From: Mixophyes australis
Taxonomy: Eukaryota; Chordata; Amphibia; Anura; Limnodynastidae
NCBI GenBank assembly: GCA_036250195.1
Contig: JAVHZZ010000006.1
Location: 189,719,850 to 189,783,849 of the forward strand
Length of the DNA: 64,000 bases
Direction: 5' to 3'
This document shows positions 61,760 through 64,000 of the stretch, in pieces. A model generated the notes under the pieces. It did not search any database. It saw only the letters and a list, made by a program, of their open reading frames with translations, and was not told the DNA's origin. The position numbers and the translations under genes were made by a program. Numbering within the stretch: the first letter of the stretch is position 1; each line of letters starts with the position of its first letter.

Positions 61760-61934
61760 GGGCTAGATATACTAAGCTGCGGGTTTGAAAAAGTGGGGAT
61801 GTTGCCTATAGCAACCAATCAGATTCTAGCTTTCATTTATTTCGTACTTTCTACAAAATGACAGCTAGAATCTGATTAGTTGCTATAGGCAACATCCCCA
61901 CTTTTTCAAACCCGCAGCTTAGTAAATCTAGCCC
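61760..61934. mobile_element. Foldback MITE, best-preserved copy of its family
   Basis: Nearly perfect palindrome: gggctagatatactaagctg at the left, cagcttagtaaatctagccc at the right, with tgcctatagcaaccaatcag and ctgattagttgctataggca as inner arms. No coding capacity. Confidence 0.92.
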
Positions 61935-62651
61935 TTGGAGTCTATAAAAACACAAAATTAAGAATAAAATGAAGCACCCAATACAAATCTATCCCTATAC
62001 CAGAAATAGCTAACACTATTAGTTAACAGTAAAGAAATGGATATTCCCTGAATCAACAATCAACGGCAGTGATTCTCAGCTGTGGTTCCTTTTGAATTTG
62101 CTGACCACAAGCGCAAGGGGGCAATGTTCCACTGACCACCAGCTTTTGGCCTGCTCTGAAAAAGGCATCCGAGTGCATCTCCTACCTTTGATTCACCTCC
62201 GCTGTACATGCATTGGACCTACTTCTTGGGGAATTTGCACAAATAAGATGGACTGGAGGTGTAGCGCACATTTTCCATACACAGGAGGCGTGCAGACCTT
62301 GATCATCCATATAAGCTCTCATTTTCCCATTAACAGAAGCCCAGGTTGGTTCCTATGGACAGCAGCCAATACAAACTTCCACCTGACAATCCCAGTACAA
62401 TGAGTGCCATGTCTGTCCTGTCCTCTCATATAGCACACACAGGCCATAGAGAACTGAGCCCTGCACACCAACCTATCCCAGCACAACTAGCATTACACGG
62501 GTCATGTGATGTCAGGTAAACGCAACCTGCTGCTATGCAATGACAATGTAACCTTTAGTTTAGTGGACGCACAGAACAGATGTCAATAAGTGTGGATGTC
62601 ATTCATGCAATGTTCAGCAATCACTATCTATGACAGAACCAATCCATAACC
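61935..62651. other. Intergenic, nothing recognised
   Basis: A 103-codon + frame at 62092-62403 has no family resemblance, no splice sites and average composition. Confidence 0.35.
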
Positions 62652-62870
62652 CACTGGTTCCCAAACTTTCTCAGTTCGAGGCACCCTTAGGGTCTCAATA
62701 AATTTTTCAAGGCACCCCTAAGCCAAAATAATTACCGAACAGTACCATTTTTTAAGTAGCTGGGTCCAAATAATGTAATAAGTATTTGTCAGGAGAGAAA
62801 TTATTTGCACAAATAATACACATAAATTCAAGAAAAAATAATATTTACCGATAATATTAATAGTAATCTG
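62652..62870. mobile_element. hAT fragment of the cagtggttcccaaact family
   Basis: Starts cactggttcccaaactttct, then cgaggcacccttagggtctc and aagtagctgggtccaaataa, matching the left 170 bases of the 32417 element. It lacks hairpin and arrays. Confidence 0.8.
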
Positions 62871-63275
62871 ATTGTCACGATTCAATGCAGGAATACAGCC
62901 AAGGAGACACGAATATGGTGAAAAACACACAATGTTTATTTGCTGAAGAGTACAAAACAGAAGGAGTAATAATGAGCTTGCAGTAAATACCAGGTACACA
63001 GCTGATGCAGGTAAGCAGGAGGTATAATGAGCTTGCAGTAAATACCAGGTACACGGCTGATGCAGGTAAGTATGAGGTATGGAGAGATCCCAAGCAGCAA
63101 GAAAACCAGAAGCACAGCAGTAGGAAGCAAGAACAATGTAACAACAATAACCAGCAATATGTGCTGGGAGTGACAGGTATAAGAAAGGGACACACCCAGG
63201 TGCAAGGGAATAATTAATGAGCAGGTTAAGCCCTAATACACACAAGGAAGGCAAAATAGCATCATCTCTGATGAA
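62871..63275. repeat. Unclassified LTR-like segment with a 57-bp tandem duplication
   Basis: Contains two copies of atgagcttgcagtaaatacc through gctgatgcaggtaag (62971 and 63028). The general style (aggaatacagccaaggagac, tttatttgctgaagagtaca) recalls the gypsy LTRs in this window, but alignment is needed. Confidence 0.45.
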
Positions 63276-63279
63276 TAGA

Positions 63280-63346
63280 GGTACTGCCACAATAGAGGGT
63301 TCTGAGTGCCAGCTCTGGCACGCGTGCCATAGGTTCGCCACCACTG
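63280..63346. mobile_element. hAT terminal fragment (cagtggtggcgaacct family)
   Basis: Reads gttctgagtgccagctctgg, cacgcgtgccataggttcgc, caccactg. This is the reverse of a widely distributed hAT end, CAGTGGTGGCGAACCTATGG. Confidence 0.75.
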
Positions 63347-64000
63347 GTATAGGGCGTAGAGAAGAAAAAACCTAGCTTGATTACTGGATGTCCTAAAAGA
63401 TAACTATTACATTTAGATGTCTTAAAATTGTATGACACAAACATCCCTTTAACAAGTTCATGGTGACAGCATGCTGAACACCGATTTGCATGCTGATGAC
63501 AGAATACAGTGGATTCTGCCAGGACATAAATAAGTATGATAGCAGCTATGGACTATGCTGACACTGGCAGCCCCGAGAACTGTGTTTCCCAGAACCTTCA
63601 CTTCTGCTGTTGCCTTGGAAACCAGTGACATCAATGCAGGGGCTTGGCCATAGCAGGGCACTTTTAATAGAGATCAATTTTTGCTGAGTGGAAGAAGAGT
63701 CATCTATCACTTCCCTCGTGAGGGGAAGAGGGCAACATATCAATCTGGTGCCATAAGTTAAAATATAATAAAACATAAAAAATAGTAAAAGTAAAATACT
63801 AATAAAAAAATATAAAAAATAAAAAAGCCTATACTCACATGCAACTATCTTCCTTACCATCTCACTCCAATATCAATTACTCATTATTAACTGGTGCTGT
63901 ACAGGAAATACTCTGTTTTCTTCCTGGCTTCATGATCTGTAAAAAGAAAGTGTTCAAAATGGTTTGTACTGTGCAAAAACACCGGGGTGATCCATTGTGG
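63347..64000. other. Intergenic, nothing recognised
   Basis: No exon of ATXN7L3 or any other gene seen on either strand up to the window end. Confidence 0.35.

Noticed and set aside
62718..63344. 208-codon minus-strand frame with hydrophobic segments
   Set aside because: It spans a hAT fragment, an internally duplicated LTR-like segment and another hAT end, so it is composite by chance.

Overview
The window looks like a piece of an amphibian chromosome, most likely a frog other than a compact-genome species. It carries three vertebrate genes in the order and orientation known from human 17q21.31: HROB (C17orf53), ASB16 and TMUB2, all on the + strand. They sit in long introns and intergenic gaps filled with a repeat mixture typical of amphibians: a DIRS tyrosine-recombinase retrotransposon, L2/CR1 and Tx1-like L1 LINEs, Ty3/gypsy, Tc1/mariner, many non-autonomous hAT elements and foldback MITEs. 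There is no bacterial or viral gene organisation. Most long open frames are products of tandem arrays whose unit length is a multiple of three.

Layout. 1-3245: LTR fragment, Tc1 relic, hAT with target duplication; all probably inside a HROB intron. 3246-4792: the last three coding exons of HROB, the middle one carrying an in-frame 51-bp minisatellite. 5304-9290: a decayed DIRS element. 10297-23678: complete ASB16 in five coding exons (456 aa), with L1 fragments, hAT elements and MITEs in the introns. 23679-38100: intergenic and repeat-rich, with a 66-bp array directly behind ASB16, a CR1 fragment, an L2 LINE, an 85-bp array, a 33-bp array, and a hAT with a 68-bp hairpin. 38130-46241: TMUB2 with a probable non-coding first exon and two coding exons (322 aa). 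46242-64000: no recognisable host gene; MITEs, gypsy gag-protease with one LTR, L2, 31-bp array, and a 5'-truncated Tx1-like L1 inserted into a decayed ZBED-like hAT transposase.

Functionally the three genes are neighbours rather than partners. HROB serves MCM8-MCM9 in homologous recombination. ASB16 is an ankyrin/SOCS-box protein expected to serve as a Cullin-RING substrate receptor. TMUB2 is a ubiquitin-like membrane protein of ER-associated degradation. The next human neighbour, ATXN7L3, was not seen in the 17.7 kb after TMUB2.

No new gene system was found. The most interesting observations are structural: an L1 insertion that appears to carry a 3' transduction, a hAT family whose hairpin arms co-vary between copies and which carries different minisatellites in each copy, an 85-bp splice-acceptor-like array shared by two loci (one abutting the TMUB2 first exon), and the coding minisatellite in HROB.
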